This document shows, one piece after another, positions 1 to 8,087 of a stretch of 22,426 nucleotides of DNA. The DNA lies in the NCBI GenBank assembly GCA_018364485.1, contig JAGZLX010000028.1, positions 1-22,426 on the forward strand, given 5' to 3'. The DNA is from Granulicatella adiacens. GTDB taxonomy: Bacteria; Bacillota; Bacilli; Lactobacillales; Aerococcaceae. The notes beneath the pieces were generated by a model. That model had not been told where the DNA came from. It was given only the letters and a program-made list of their open reading frames with translations, and searched no databases. The position numbers and the translations under genes are program-made. Each line of letters begins with the position of its first letter. The stretch's first letter is position 1.

Positions 1-384
1 ACTCACCCAGTAAGGAATTGGAATTAAGACCTCATCTCCTGGATCTACTAAAGTCATAAAGACTGAATACAGCGCAAATTTAGCACCCGCAAAAGTCGCA
101 ACTTGCTCCTTTTGCAAATCAATTCCATCTTTACGTTTATGAAAATCACAAATCGCCTGTCTTAACTTATCTATTCCCAAAGCTGGTGTATAATGATCGG
201 TTTCGTGTTTTCTTAAAGCATCAATGGCTGCCTCTGTAATCACTTCAGGTGTATTAAAATCAGGTTCACCAATCGATAAACTAATGATCTTTCTTCCCTG
301 AGCTTTTAGTTCTCTAGCTTTTTGTGTCATCGCTAGAGTTCCGGAAGGCAAAATTTTCGATACTCTATCTGAAATTTTTACCAT
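1..384 (-). CDS. aspB: Aspartate aminotransferase, class I/II fold type I (5' part only)
   Basis: The gene runs off the left edge of the window: 128 codons are open from an ATG at 384 to base 1 with no stop. The visible N-terminus reads as a PLP-dependent class I/II aminotransferase: the start resembles SDRVSKILPSGTLAMTQKA, followed by a SIGEPDFNTP block, the DHYTPALGIDKLR segment and, at the edge, DPGDEVLIPIPYWVS, all typical of the Bacillus AspB branch. Family members interconvert aspartate and oxaloacetate using 2-oxoglutarate. The PLP-binding lysine lies outside the window. A GGTGA ribosome binding site sits a few bases upstream and the gene starts only 13 bases after ypmB, so the two are probably cotranscribed. 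The ypmB-aspB pairing is the same as in Bacillus. Substrate specificity within the family cannot be settled from the fragment. Confidence 0.88.
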   Translation of the reverse strand, partial: MVKISDRVSKILPSGTLAMTQKARELKAQGRKIISLSIGEPDFNTPEVITEAAIDALRKHETDHYTPALGIDKLRQAICDFHKRKDGIDLQKEQVATFAGAKFALYSVFMTLVDPGDEVLIPIPYWVS

Positions 385-397
385 AAATCACCAATTT

Positions 398-874
398 CTA
401 TATATTCTCAATATCTTTAATCCATTTACCATTTTTCGCTGAAATATAGTAATAACCAATACGTTGATTACTCATACGATAATTGACTTCCCATACAGGT
501 TCCCCGTTTAAAAGGCCAAGTCTTGCTTCAAGCACTTCAACATCTGGTTTATCTTGTAATGTAATAGAACAAGCTTCTTGCTCATTGACCACTGCTGATT
601 GTTGAAGAATTGTAACATCTCCACCTTCTTCAGGAATAATCGCATAGATGGCATTCCCGTCTTTATCTTCGCCCATAACGGTGTAATAAGACGTATCCGT
701 ATTGTACAAGTAAAACTTCGTTACTTTTGAAAATTCTACGGTTGGTGCCATCATCGTAAGTGCTTCATTTCGTTTCTTAATTTTTGGATCCACACTTACA
801 AGAAAGATACTTGCAGCAGCTAAAAATAATAGAAATAAAGTGAGTAAAAGAATAAACATTGTTCTGCGTTTCAT
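398..874 (-). CDS. ypmB: YpmB-like membrane-anchored protein with PepSY-type domains
   Basis: A small protein of 158 residues. The N-terminus (MKRRTMFILLLTLFLLFLAA) is two to three basic residues followed by a single hydrophobic segment to about residue 27, so it is probably anchored in the membrane with the rest outside. The remainder resembles the PepSY-type YpmB family: a VSKFYLYN-like strand block, then a second repeat with EARLGLLNGEPVWEVNYR and GYYYISAKNGKWIK near the end. The molecular function is unknown; it is identified by this pattern and by its place between dinG and aspB, as in Bacillus. I chose the ATG at 874 because GAGGAG lies 8 bases upstream; a TTG one codon earlier is also open but has worse spacing. 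No conserved catalytic residue is visible. Confidence 0.8.
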   Translation of the reverse strand: MKRRTMFILLLTLFLLFLAAASIFLVSVDPKIKKRNEALTMMAPTVEFSKVTKFYLYNTDTSYYTVMGEDKDGNAIYAIIPEEGGDVTILQQSAVVNEQEACSITLQDKPDVEVLEARLGLLNGEPVWEVNYRMSNQRIGYYYISAKNGKWIKDIENI

Positions 875-913
875 CAATTTCTCTCCTCTACTCTAATTTT
901 CATAGATAATGGT

Positions 914-942
914 ATTATACGCTATTTAAAGCAAAAATACCA
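914..942 (-). promoter_or_regulatory. Candidate promoter for ypmB-aspB
   Basis: A perfect -10 hexamer TATAAT lies at 919-914 on the minus strand in the 89-base gap between dinG and ypmB. The -35 position at 17-bp spacing (TGGTAT, 942-937) is poor, and there is no intrinsic terminator after dinG, so ypmB-aspB may also be read from dinG. Assignment rests on the -10 alone. Confidence 0.4.
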
Positions 943-963
943 CCATACATATAAGACTATGCA

Positions 964-3591
964 CTACATATTTTTATTCTTCCCAACGTTCAAACACTTC
1001 TTAAATGGTTTCTCTATAACCGTAGCGTTTTCCGGGAAAACACTTTTTACTTTCATCGCATATTTACTAATCGTTGCCCGAACATCTAACAACCAAATTT
1101 CGGCACTCTTTTGATGCGGTCTACTAAAACGACCAAGTCCTTGATACAGTTGAAGAAGCATCATCCTCATCGCATAATGTCCAAAATAAGAACGCTCTTG
1201 TTCTTTCATCTCTAGTTGAATAATTTGTTGAGCCGTTGACACTGGATTTGGGAATGGCAATTTAGTGATTACAAGTGAATCGATGGATTGGCCACCACTA
1301 TCAAATCCTTCCCAGAAACTATAGACACCAAGTAAAATCGCATCATTTCTTTCTTGGAAACGACGTTGGATTCTTCGTCCTATTTGAGGTCCTTTTTGAG
1401 CAAGTAGTTCAATTTGATGAGCACGGCAAAAGTCTTCTAACAGACTCTCTACTGCTAAGAGCGCCTCTACTGAATGCATCAACACTAGCATTCTTCCGCC
1501 CTTTCGCTCATAGATTTTTTCGATACAGTCTGCAATTTGTGTGTGATACTGTTGACTCGAGGAAGAATTTACGGCTACCAAATCATTTGGAATAAAGATT
1601 TGATGCTCGGCACTTTCTGATACTGTCTCAATTACAGTGAGCTTTTCTTTGGCCTCTAACTCATGGAATAACGGTGTAAATGTTGGAATAGTCGCAGAAA
1701 TTCCAATCAATTGTCTCATCTTCTCTCTAAACTGATTGAAGACTTCAACGACTGGTTTCACTCTTAATAATTCGAGAGTATTTTGTCCATACTGTTCTTT
1801 TTCTTCAATGACAAAATAATCACTGCCATCTGTTTGAAATTGAGAGATTGACTCCATTAGCTCTTTTAATAAATAACTACTTTCTTCAAACAAAGTGGTC
1901 TTATCCGCATTGGCTTGCAACAAATTCATTACACCAGAAAGAGCCTTCTGCATTGCATTTACCATTTCACAGTGGATTGACTCTTTCCACTCAGTTGCCG
2001 TAAATACAAATGAATTGGTCAGTTGTTGGCCACTCTTCAACTCTTCAAACCATGTTTCATATAAATCACAAATTTCTAATAACTTGCGGTTCATGGTACG
2101 AGAGAGGTGCTCCTCTTCCTTTGAAAAATGAAACATCGCATTTAAGTGATGGTCAGACCATAATTGTTGCAACTCGAATAAATGAGAGAAGTTAACAGTA
2201 GACGTGCCATATTGCTCTAGGGCATGTTCAAACTGCTGCACTTCATCCAGGAGCACAATTGGTTTCACACGATGAGCAATTAATGAAGCGTACTGAATAA
2301 GGAATGCATGATTAGTGACCACGATAGGACTTTGTTGAACTGAAGCTACTGCCTTGTCCCAATACAGACTTCCTTCCTCATTTGCATCTTTTACCGATAT
2401 TTCTTTCCATAACGTTGCTTGATGAAGCACTTGATTACACTCAGATAAATCACCTGTTTGCGTCTTTGTAATCCACACGAGTAACCCCATAATAGAAAGG
2501 CTGTTTCTAGCACTTCTTTCGTCTATATACTTGTGAAATGCACGCTTGAAGGCTGTTAAATCAATATAATGTCTTTGTCCTTTTATAGAAATAACAGGTG
2601 CCTTAATCTTTAACTCTGTAATAATCGGAGCGATACTATCCTCCATCAGTTGTTGTTGCAATAGTAAGTTCGAAGTGACTATCCAGATTGGTTTTCGCTT
2701 ACTCGCTTTTTCAAATGCTGCCAGTAAATAAGCGTATGTTTTCCCTGAACCAGGGCTGGCTTCAATAAAATGCAAAGGTTCATCTGTTTCAATCAACGAT
2801 TCTATTGTGGTTATCATCTCACGCTGACTTGCCTTATCTTCTAAGAATCCAGAATCTACTAATTTTTGATAATCTTCTAGTGCATTCGTTTTTCGTTTAG
2901 AAGACTTTAGTTCTACCTCTTTTACCGCTAGAGGAGAAACGACAAAACCTTGTTCTAAAGGAAATTCTTCTCTTTCTTCTTTTCCTTTTTCTTCTAAAAT
3001 CTCATCAAAAATCGTACCCGTATCCCCTAGTAATTCTCCAGAGAATTCGGTTAGCTGTTTCAATGTGATCGTCGACAATGCTCGAAACTTAGTCTTCATT
3101 TTTAAGAATAGTTCAGCTGTTGCTCGAGCATCACTGCCTGCTGTATGTACTTGAGTATGACGAATCTCTAGCGCCTCTGTTAAATCACTAAGACGATAAC
3201 TGATCGCTGTTGGATAACAGATTTGAGCCAGTTGCACCGTATCAATGAGTGGCACTTCCAATTCTAGCCCTAGTGCATCTTTTAAAGCAGACATAATAAA
3301 AGGTCCGTCAAACCCAACATTATGCGCGACGAGCGTTCGGTCTTCTAACAGATTAAAAATCGTCATCGCTACTTCATCAAAATAAGGAGCCGTTGCCACA
3401 TCCGCATTCGTCACTCCTGTTAATAATTGAATCTCGAATGGAATACTTTTTTCAGGATTAATATTGAGTGAGACATGCTCAATCACTTCATCGCCATCGA
3501 TTAATGTGCAGCCAAACTGGAAGATTCGATCCCCGCTCTCATATTTTGGCCCTGTCGTTTCTAAATCAATGACAGCATATTTTTTTATCAT
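964..3591 (-). CDS. dinG: DinG-family exonuclease/helicase-like protein
   Basis: An 875-residue fusion typical of Firmicutes DinG. Residues 1-165 are a DEDDh 3'-5' exonuclease domain (DnaQ/epsilon-like) with all catalytic residues visible: D9 and E11 in DLETTGP, D95 in AHNVGFD, H149 and D154 in HTAGSDA. The rest is an XPD/DinG-type SF2 helicase region with Walker A EASPGSGKT (K284), VTNHAFLI, a motif II written LLDEVQQ instead of DEAH, SFWEGFDSGG followed by KLPFPNP, and a motif VI QGLGRFSR. No iron-sulfur cysteine cluster is apparent, as usual for the Gram-positive branch. In Staphylococcus aureus the corresponding protein is a 3'-5' exonuclease without demonstrated unwinding; the DEVQ box suggests the same caution here. 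AAAGGAG precedes the ATG. It is followed by ypmB and aspB, the Bacillus order, and has its own promoter. Confidence 0.93.
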   Translation of the reverse strand: MIKKYAVIDLETTGPKYESGDRIFQFGCTLIDGDEVIEHVSLNINPEKSIPFEIQLLTGVTNADVATAPYFDEVAMTIFNLLEDRTLVAHNVGFDGPFIMSALKDALGLELEVPLIDTVQLAQICYPTAISYRLSDLTEALEIRHTQVHTAGSDARATAELFLKMKTKFRALSTITLKQLTEFSGELLGDTGTIFDEILEEKGKEEREEFPLEQGFVVSPLAVKEVELKSSKRKTNALEDYQKLVDSGFLEDKASQREMITTIESLIETDEPLHFIEASPGSGKTYAYLLAAFEKASKRKPIWIVTSNLLLQQQLMEDSIAPIITELKIKAPVISIKGQRHYIDLTAFKRAFHKYIDERSARNSLSIMGLLVWITKTQTGDLSECNQVLHQATLWKEISVKDANEEGSLYWDKAVASVQQSPIVVTNHAFLIQYASLIAHRVKPIVLLDEVQQFEHALEQYGTSTVNFSHLFELQQLWSDHHLNAMFHFSKEEEHLSRTMNRKLLEICDLYETWFEELKSGQQLTNSFVFTATEWKESIHCEMVNAMQKALSGVMNLLQANADKTTLFEESSYLLKELMESISQFQTDGSDYFVIEEKEQYGQNTLELLRVKPVVEVFNQFREKMRQLIGISATIPTFTPLFHELEAKEKLTVIETVSESAEHQIFIPNDLVAVNSSSSQQYHTQIADCIEKIYERKGGRMLVLMHSVEALLAVESLLEDFCRAHQIELLAQKGPQIGRRIQRRFQERNDAILLGVYSFWEGFDSGGQSIDSLVITKLPFPNPVSTAQQIIQLEMKEQERSYFGHYAMRMMLLQLYQGLGRFSRPHQKSAEIWLLDVRATISKYAMKVKSVFPENATVIEKPFKKCLNVGKNKNM

Positions 3592-3627
3592 GAGAAAAGC
3601 TCCTTTCTAAAGAATTCCTACTTATTT

Positions 3628-3656
3628 AGTTTACTAACTTATTCCTCTTGTTGCAA
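3628..3656 (-). promoter_or_regulatory. dinG promoter
   Basis: On the minus strand TTGCAA (3656-3651) and TAAACT (3633-3628) are separated by exactly 17 bases. The site lies downstream of the glgD terminator and about 37 bases before the dinG start, so dinG-ypmB-aspB should be a transcription unit separate from the glycogen genes. Confidence 0.55.
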
Positions 3657-3676
3657 ACAGTAGAAAGGTTTTAAGG

Positions 3677-3707
3677 CAAAAAAAGAAGCTTGAGCAATGC
3701 CCAAGCT
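3677..3707 (-). terminator. Intrinsic terminator after glgBCD
   Basis: On the minus strand the arms AGCTTG and CAAGCT (with an inner GC/GC pair around a short loop) are followed by TTC and a run of seven T. The hairpin starts 24 bases beyond the glgD stop and closes the glgB-glgC-glgD unit. Confidence 0.85.
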
Positions 3708-3731
3708 GTCTTTTATCATTTTGAAAGTTGA

Positions 3732-4844
3732 TTAAACGGTTTTACCTTTATCAATCACGACTTGTACTTCTTCCGTACCTGTTAAAACAGTATGTTGTTT
3801 TACCGTAACATCTTTATCAGCAATCACATACTCTAAATGAGCACCTGATTTAATTACGGTATTTGAAAGAATGATACTGTTACGAACAACCGCACCTTCT
3901 TCTACGACAACATCACGGAAGATAATACTATTTTCAACGGTACCACGAATCTTCGAACCGTCTCCGAGAATCGAATTCTTCACTTCGGCTTTCTTACCAT
4001 AGCCTGTAGGGACCGTATCTTTAACACGCGTAATCACTTGAGTTCCTGAAAGGAATACATCATGAAGATTTTCAAAATCAAGCATATCCATATTCAAGTC
4101 ATAGTAGTCTTTAATCGTATTAACGACCTTCAAGTATCCTTTAATTTGGTACGCATATACACGTAATGTTTCAAGGTTCTTAGCGATATAGTCACGTAAG
4201 ATATCTTCCCAACCAAGTGTCAACCCTTTTTTAACAATGCCATTGAATAATTCTTTTGTTAAAATGTAGATTTTCACTTGTGTTGCACATTCATGATCAG
4301 ATCCGTCGAAGTGATAAAGTGACTCATACACTTTATGATTTTCATCAAAGATAATTTGTGATTCCCCAACTGTTGGTTTGCGATACGTATACGCAACAGT
4401 AATATCAGAACCAGTATCTAAGTGATATTGGAACATTTCTTTGAAATCAATTTTCCCGATAATGTTTGTATCCGCTAAAATTACAAACTCTTCATCAAGG
4501 TCTTGCGTATACACCATTGTATTGGCTAACGCTTCGATTTTATTTTGTGGGATACGTGTTGATAAGTAGTTTGACATCGGAGTAATAATCTTCAAACCAC
4601 GGTGTTTACGGTTTAAATCCCAATCTTTCCCTGAAGCTACATGATCGAGTAATGATTTGTAATTATGATTCGTTAATAATGCAATATTATCGATATCTGC
4701 ATGTACAAGAGAAGATAGCATAAAGTCCACCATACGATAACGAGAAATTACTGGTAAAGCGGCTGCCGTACGATTTCTGACTAACCCTTGAAGGTCGTCA
4801 TTTCTATAATTATCTGCAAACAATACACAAAACGCTTTGATCAT
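3732..4844 (-). CDS. glgD: GlgD, regulatory subunit of glucose-1-phosphate adenylyltransferase
   Basis: A 370-residue homologue of GlgC in which the catalytic nucleotide loop is lost. Where GlgC has LLAGGQGTRL, this protein has FADNYRNDDLQGLV followed by a conserved RTAAALPVISRYRMVDFMLS; the equivalent of the catalytic GDHIYK is ILADTNI. The C-terminal 110 residues are the hexapeptide-like left-handed beta helix (KNSILGDGSKIRG, ENSIIFRDVVVEEGAVV). In Firmicutes GlgD is known to assemble with GlgC and raise its activity rather than act as an efficient enzyme alone. I placed the start at the ATG at 4844, because the GGAGG that would be codons 2-3 of the longer TTG frame is the ribosome binding site. 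Only one base separates it from the glgC stop, so translation is probably coupled. It is the last gene before the terminator. Confidence 0.93.
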   Translation of the reverse strand: MIKAFCVLFADNYRNDDLQGLVRNRTAAALPVISRYRMVDFMLSSLVHADIDNIALLTNHNYKSLLDHVASGKDWDLNRKHRGLKIITPMSNYLSTRIPQNKIEALANTMVYTQDLDEEFVILADTNIIGKIDFKEMFQYHLDTGSDITVAYTYRKPTVGESQIIFDENHKVYESLYHFDGSDHECATQVKIYILTKELFNGIVKKGLTLGWEDILRDYIAKNLETLRVYAYQIKGYLKVVNTIKDYYDLNMDMLDFENLHDVFLSGTQVITRVKDTVPTGYGKKAEVKNSILGDGSKIRGTVENSIIFRDVVVEEGAVVRNSIILSNTVIKSGAHLEYVIADKDVTVKQHTVLTGTEEVQVVIDKGKTV

Positions 4845-4845
4845 A

Positions 4846-6018
4846 TTAATTTCCTCCAACTTTCGTATCTTCTTCTACCACTTCGAAATTGCCGATAACG
4901 GTAATCATATCTTTACCAAGTTCAATTTCTTCATGGCCTACAGTCACACCGCTTTTTACAACCGTGCCTTCTGCAATAATTGAGTTCACAACTGTTGCGC
5001 CCTCTTCAATGACCGCATTCTGCATGATGATACTTCCAAGGACTTTAGAATTCTGAGCAATCGATACTCCAGACGATACAATTGATTCATGGACTTTTCC
5101 GAGTACAATTGTTCCATCTGAAATCATTGATTCAGTCACTTCGGCGCTCTCTCCGATATATTGAGGAAGTCTGCCTTCGTGACGATAATAAATCTTCCAA
5201 GTTTTATCAGAAATATTAAAGTCTTCTTTTCGTTTGATTAAGTCCATGTTTGCTTCCCATAGACTTTCGATAGTACCTACGTCTTTCCAATATCCTGCAA
5301 ATGGGAAAGCGTAAATACGACGGTCTTCTTCAAGTAACATTGGAATAATGTTTTTACCGAAGTCTTTTTCACTTTCTGGATTTTTTTCATCACGAATTAA
5401 ATACTCTTTAAGTACTTTCCAGTTAAAGATGTAAATCCCCATCGACGCTTTTGTTGAAACCGGATGTTCAGGTTTTTCTAAGAATTCTACGATGCGTAAA
5501 TCATCATCCGTATTTAAAATACCGAAACGACTTGCTTCTTCTAGTGGGACATTAATATGAGCAACCGTCAAGTCTGCTTTTTTCTCTTTATGGAATTCAA
5601 GCATCTTGTTGTAGTTCATTTTATATATGTGGTCCCCAGATAAGATTAATACGTACTCTGGATCATACTGCTCGATATACTTAATATTTTGATAAATAGC
5701 ATTGGCAGTCCCTTTATACCATTCCCCTGTTTTTCCAGCTGTATATGGAGGAAGAATTGTTAACCCTCCGTCTACACGGTCTAAGTCCCAAGGGTTCCCA
5801 TTCCCCATGTAAGAGTTCAACTCAAGAGGCATAAACTGAGTTAACACCCCAACAGTAGAAATCCCTGAATTTGCACAGTTTGAGAGAGGAAAATCGATGA
5901 TACGATACTTCCCGCCAAAAGGAACAGCTGGTTTCGCCATATCCTTTGTTAGTACTTGCAAGCGAGTTCCTTGTCCGCCTGCGAGTAGCATTGCTACGAT
6001 TTCTTGCTTTCTTGCCAT
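4846..6018 (-). CDS. glgC: Glucose-1-phosphate adenylyltransferase catalytic subunit (ADP-glucose pyrophosphorylase)
   Basis: A 390-residue enzyme that makes ADP-glucose from glucose-1-phosphate and ATP, the committed step of bacterial glycogen synthesis. The nucleotide-binding loop GGQGTRL is at residues 14-20, followed by AKPAVPFGGKYRIIDF. SGDHIYKMNY carries the probable catalytic D129, and FLEKPEHP (residues 179-186) supplies the sugar-phosphate-binding lysine. From about residue 285 the protein is a left-handed beta helix that in the family mediates oligomerisation and allostery. Length is normal for a Firmicutes GlgC. The start is an ATG with a GGGGGTTG ribosome binding site in the 16-base gap after glgB. 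GlgD follows one base after the stop, consistent with a GlgC/GlgD hetero-oligomer. Confidence 0.97.
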   Translation of the reverse strand: MARKQEIVAMLLAGGQGTRLQVLTKDMAKPAVPFGGKYRIIDFPLSNCANSGISTVGVLTQFMPLELNSYMGNGNPWDLDRVDGGLTILPPYTAGKTGEWYKGTANAIYQNIKYIEQYDPEYVLILSGDHIYKMNYNKMLEFHKEKKADLTVAHINVPLEEASRFGILNTDDDLRIVEFLEKPEHPVSTKASMGIYIFNWKVLKEYLIRDEKNPESEKDFGKNIIPMLLEEDRRIYAFPFAGYWKDVGTIESLWEANMDLIKRKEDFNISDKTWKIYYRHEGRLPQYIGESAEVTESMISDGTIVLGKVHESIVSSGVSIAQNSKVLGSIIMQNAVIEEGATVVNSIIAEGTVVKSGVTVGHEEIELGKDMITVIGNFEVVEEDTKVGGN

Positions 6019-6034
6019 ACGTTCAACCCCCAGA

Positions 6035-7888
6035 TTATTGATTGTTTATAATATACAGTGTAGAAAACGGTGGAACATTCACCGCGAGTGTATAATCAAA
6101 TCCTTTATGTGGTTTCGTAACTGTATGAAGTCCACGATTCACCACTCCAGACCCGTTATACTTTTTAGCGTCAGAGTTGAGAGCTACTTTATAGCTTCCC
6201 CATTTCGAAACGCCAATTTCGTAGTTCTTAATATAGTTTCCTGAGAAGTTTGAGATAACAATGACTGAGTCTCCTTTAGAATTCATTCTTGAGAAGACGA
6301 AGCAGTTATTCCAAACATCTTCCACCTCATGCCATCTAAATCCTGTCCAGCCTCCGTCAAGTTGCCATAGTTCTGAATGCTTCTTGTAGAAGGCATTTAA
6401 ATCTTTCACATAGCGATGGGTCGCATCATGAATAGGATACTTGAGTAAGAACCAATCTAATTCACGCTCTTCATTCCACTCAATCATTTGTGGAATTTCA
6501 TTTCCCATGAAGTTTAATTTCTTACCAGGGTGAGCCATCATATAGCCCATGAAAGCTCGATAGTTAGAAAACTTATCTTCATAAGAAACAGACGCTTTAT
6601 CTAGTAACGATTTCTTCCCGTGAACCACTTCATCATGAGAAATCGGTAAAATGTAATTCTCCGAGAAGGCGTACATCATCGAGAACGTAAATTGATTATG
6701 GATGCCCCCTCTAAATAGAGGATCTTTCTCTAAGTAATCTAGAGAGTCATTCATCCAACCCATATTCCATTTGAAGTGGAATCCGAGTCCTCCTTCTTCT
6801 ACTGGTTTGGTAACCCCAGCAAAAGCAGTAGACTCTTCGGCAATCATCATGACACCTGGATATTGATTACGTACATAATCATTCAGAGATTGAATAAATC
6901 GAATCGCTTCTAAGTTTTCAAATCCTCCGTAAATATTACGAGCTGATTCTTCTTCACTTCTGCAATAGTTATAGAACAACATTGAACTTACGGCATCCAC
7001 GCGAAGTCCGTCGATGTGGAATTTTTCAAGCCAGAATACTGCACTTGAATACAAGAATGAAAGCACTTCTGTCTTGCCGTAATCAAACGCTCTCGTTCCC
7101 CATCCTTTATGTTCTTGGATACGAGGGTCACCGTATTCATAGCAAGGTGTGCCATCAAATTCATATAACCCAAAAGCGTCTTTTGTAAAATGCCCTGGTA
7201 CCCAGTCCAAGATAATTCCAATACCTGCCCTGTGACATTCATCCACAAAATACATAAAGTCTTCTGGAGTTCCAAATCTTGAAGTTGCTGCGAAGAATCC
7301 TGTCACTTGATATCCCCATGACTTATCATATGGGTATTCGGTAATTGGCAACAATTCAATATGCGTGTAGTTCATCTCTTTCACATATGGAATGAGTACA
7401 TCCACTAACTCACGATAAGAATAAGGGTCACCATTTTCTTTCTTCTTAAACGAGCCTAGCTCAACTTCATATATGTTTAACGGTAGTTGATAAGGGACGG
7501 TTCTTTGTTTCATCCACTTTTCGTCTGACCATTGGAATTCAGGAAAATCGTATACTTTAGATGCTGTTTTCGGTCTTGTTTCAGCATGGCGTGCATATGG
7601 GTCTGCTTTCCATAACCAATCTCCATGATGCGGAACAATCACATATTTATAAGCATCGTACTCTTTTACATTTGGAATTGTGATTTCATAAATCCCATTC
7701 TGATTGATACGCTCCATCTTATAATCGGTTGGTCTCCATTCACAGAAATCCCCCGTTACATAGACTTCTTTTGCATTAGGAGCCCATACGCGGAATGTAC
7801 ATTCGTTATCACCTAAGAAGCTGCCAAGGAAATCATAACTATGAAAATTCCTTCCTTCATGAAATAGATATTCTGCTAGTTGTTGCAC
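6035..7888 (-). CDS. glgB: 1,4-alpha-glucan branching enzyme (GH13)
   Basis: A 617-residue GlgB that introduces alpha-1,6 branches into the glucan made by GlgA. Residues 15-110 form a CBM48-type N-terminal domain (FRVWAPNAKEVYVTGDF). The GH13 barrel shows all four signature regions: DWVPGHF (228-234), GLRVDAVSSMLF with nucleophile D298, AEEST with acid/base E351, and LPISHDEVVHG with H418 and D419. GFHFKWNMGWMNDSL is the branching-enzyme-specific block. The C-terminal beta domain ends with FSTLYIINNQ. Length is close to the short Bacillus type. The start is a GTG at 7888: an ATG 8 bases upstream, out of frame, hits a stop after two codons, and AAAGGAG lies 10 bases before the GTG. First gene of glgBCD, transcribed away from the plus-strand GH13 gene, with a cre site in its leader. 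Confidence 0.96.
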   Translation of the reverse strand: MQQLAEYLFHEGRNFHSYDFLGSFLGDNECTFRVWAPNAKEVYVTGDFCEWRPTDYKMERINQNGIYEITIPNVKEYDAYKYVIVPHHGDWLWKADPYARHAETRPKTASKVYDFPEFQWSDEKWMKQRTVPYQLPLNIYEVELGSFKKKENGDPYSYRELVDVLIPYVKEMNYTHIELLPITEYPYDKSWGYQVTGFFAATSRFGTPEDFMYFVDECHRAGIGIILDWVPGHFTKDAFGLYEFDGTPCYEYGDPRIQEHKGWGTRAFDYGKTEVLSFLYSSAVFWLEKFHIDGLRVDAVSSMLFYNYCRSEEESARNIYGGFENLEAIRFIQSLNDYVRNQYPGVMMIAEESTAFAGVTKPVEEGGLGFHFKWNMGWMNDSLDYLEKDPLFRGGIHNQFTFSMMYAFSENYILPISHDEVVHGKKSLLDKASVSYEDKFSNYRAFMGYMMAHPGKKLNFMGNEIPQMIEWNEERELDWFLLKYPIHDATHRYVKDLNAFYKKHSELWQLDGGWTGFRWHEVEDVWNNCFVFSRMNSKGDSVIVISNFSGNYIKNYEIGVSKWGSYKVALNSDAKKYNGSGVVNRGLHTVTKPHKGFDYTLAVNVPPFSTLYIINNQ

Positions 7889-7927
7889 TAAGCCATCACT
7901 CCTTTACGCATTCGCTCACAAAAATAA

Positions 7928-7941
7928 AATAAGCGTTTTCA
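7928..7941 (-). promoter_or_regulatory. Candidate cre (CcpA-binding) site in the glgB leader
   Basis: On the minus strand the 14-mer TGAAAACGCTTATT matches the catabolite-response element consensus TGWAARCGYTWWCW at 13 of 14 positions (T for C near the end). It lies 40 bases before the glgB start and about 50 bases downstream of the predicted transcription start, a position where CcpA usually blocks elongation. It suggests glucose repression of glgBCD. Confidence 0.6.
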
Positions 7942-7995
7942 TAGTTGGGATAAAAAATTAGAGAAGATTGATTTTGAAACATTTCTCTTGTTTAA

Positions 7996-8004
7996 ATTAT
8001 AACA
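7996..8004 (-). promoter_or_regulatory. glgB promoter (extended -10)
   Basis: TGTTATAAT on the minus strand is a full extended -10 element (TATAAT at 8001-7996). The -35 at 17-bp spacing (CTGTGA, 8024-8019) is weak, as at promoters that need an activator. The transcription start would be near 7989, giving a leader of about 100 bases. Confidence 0.6.
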
Positions 8005-8025
8005 TATTTCTTAAATTTTCACAGT

Positions 8026-8084
8026 GGGTTTCATGAATTTTCTTGAAAATTTTTGTTTAATTCTCTGTACTTTTCATGAAACCC
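8026..8084. repeat. Paired inverted repeat, probable operator between glgB and the GH13 gene
   Basis: GGGTTTCATGAA at 8026-8037 and TTCATGAAACCC at 8073-8084 are a perfect 12-bp inverted repeat, and each arm itself contains the palindrome TTCATGAA. The dyad centres are 43 bp apart, close to four helical turns. A third, looser dyad (ATTTTC, two bases, GAAAAT; 8037-8050) lies between them. Read in the direction of transcription, each divergent promoter has the same TTCATGAAACCC box just upstream of its -35 position. This looks like a binding site pair for a dedicated regulator; which one is not known from the sequence. Confidence 0.55.
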
Positions 8085-8087
8085 GTT

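Noticed and set aside
1275..2195. Three plus-strand open frames inside dinG
   Set aside because: They lie antisense within a gene with intact motifs, have no ribosome binding site and resemble no protein family.
6982..7275. Open frames on both strands inside glgB
   Set aside because: They overlap the catalytic barrel coding sequence in other frames; arginine/cysteine-rich shadow translations.
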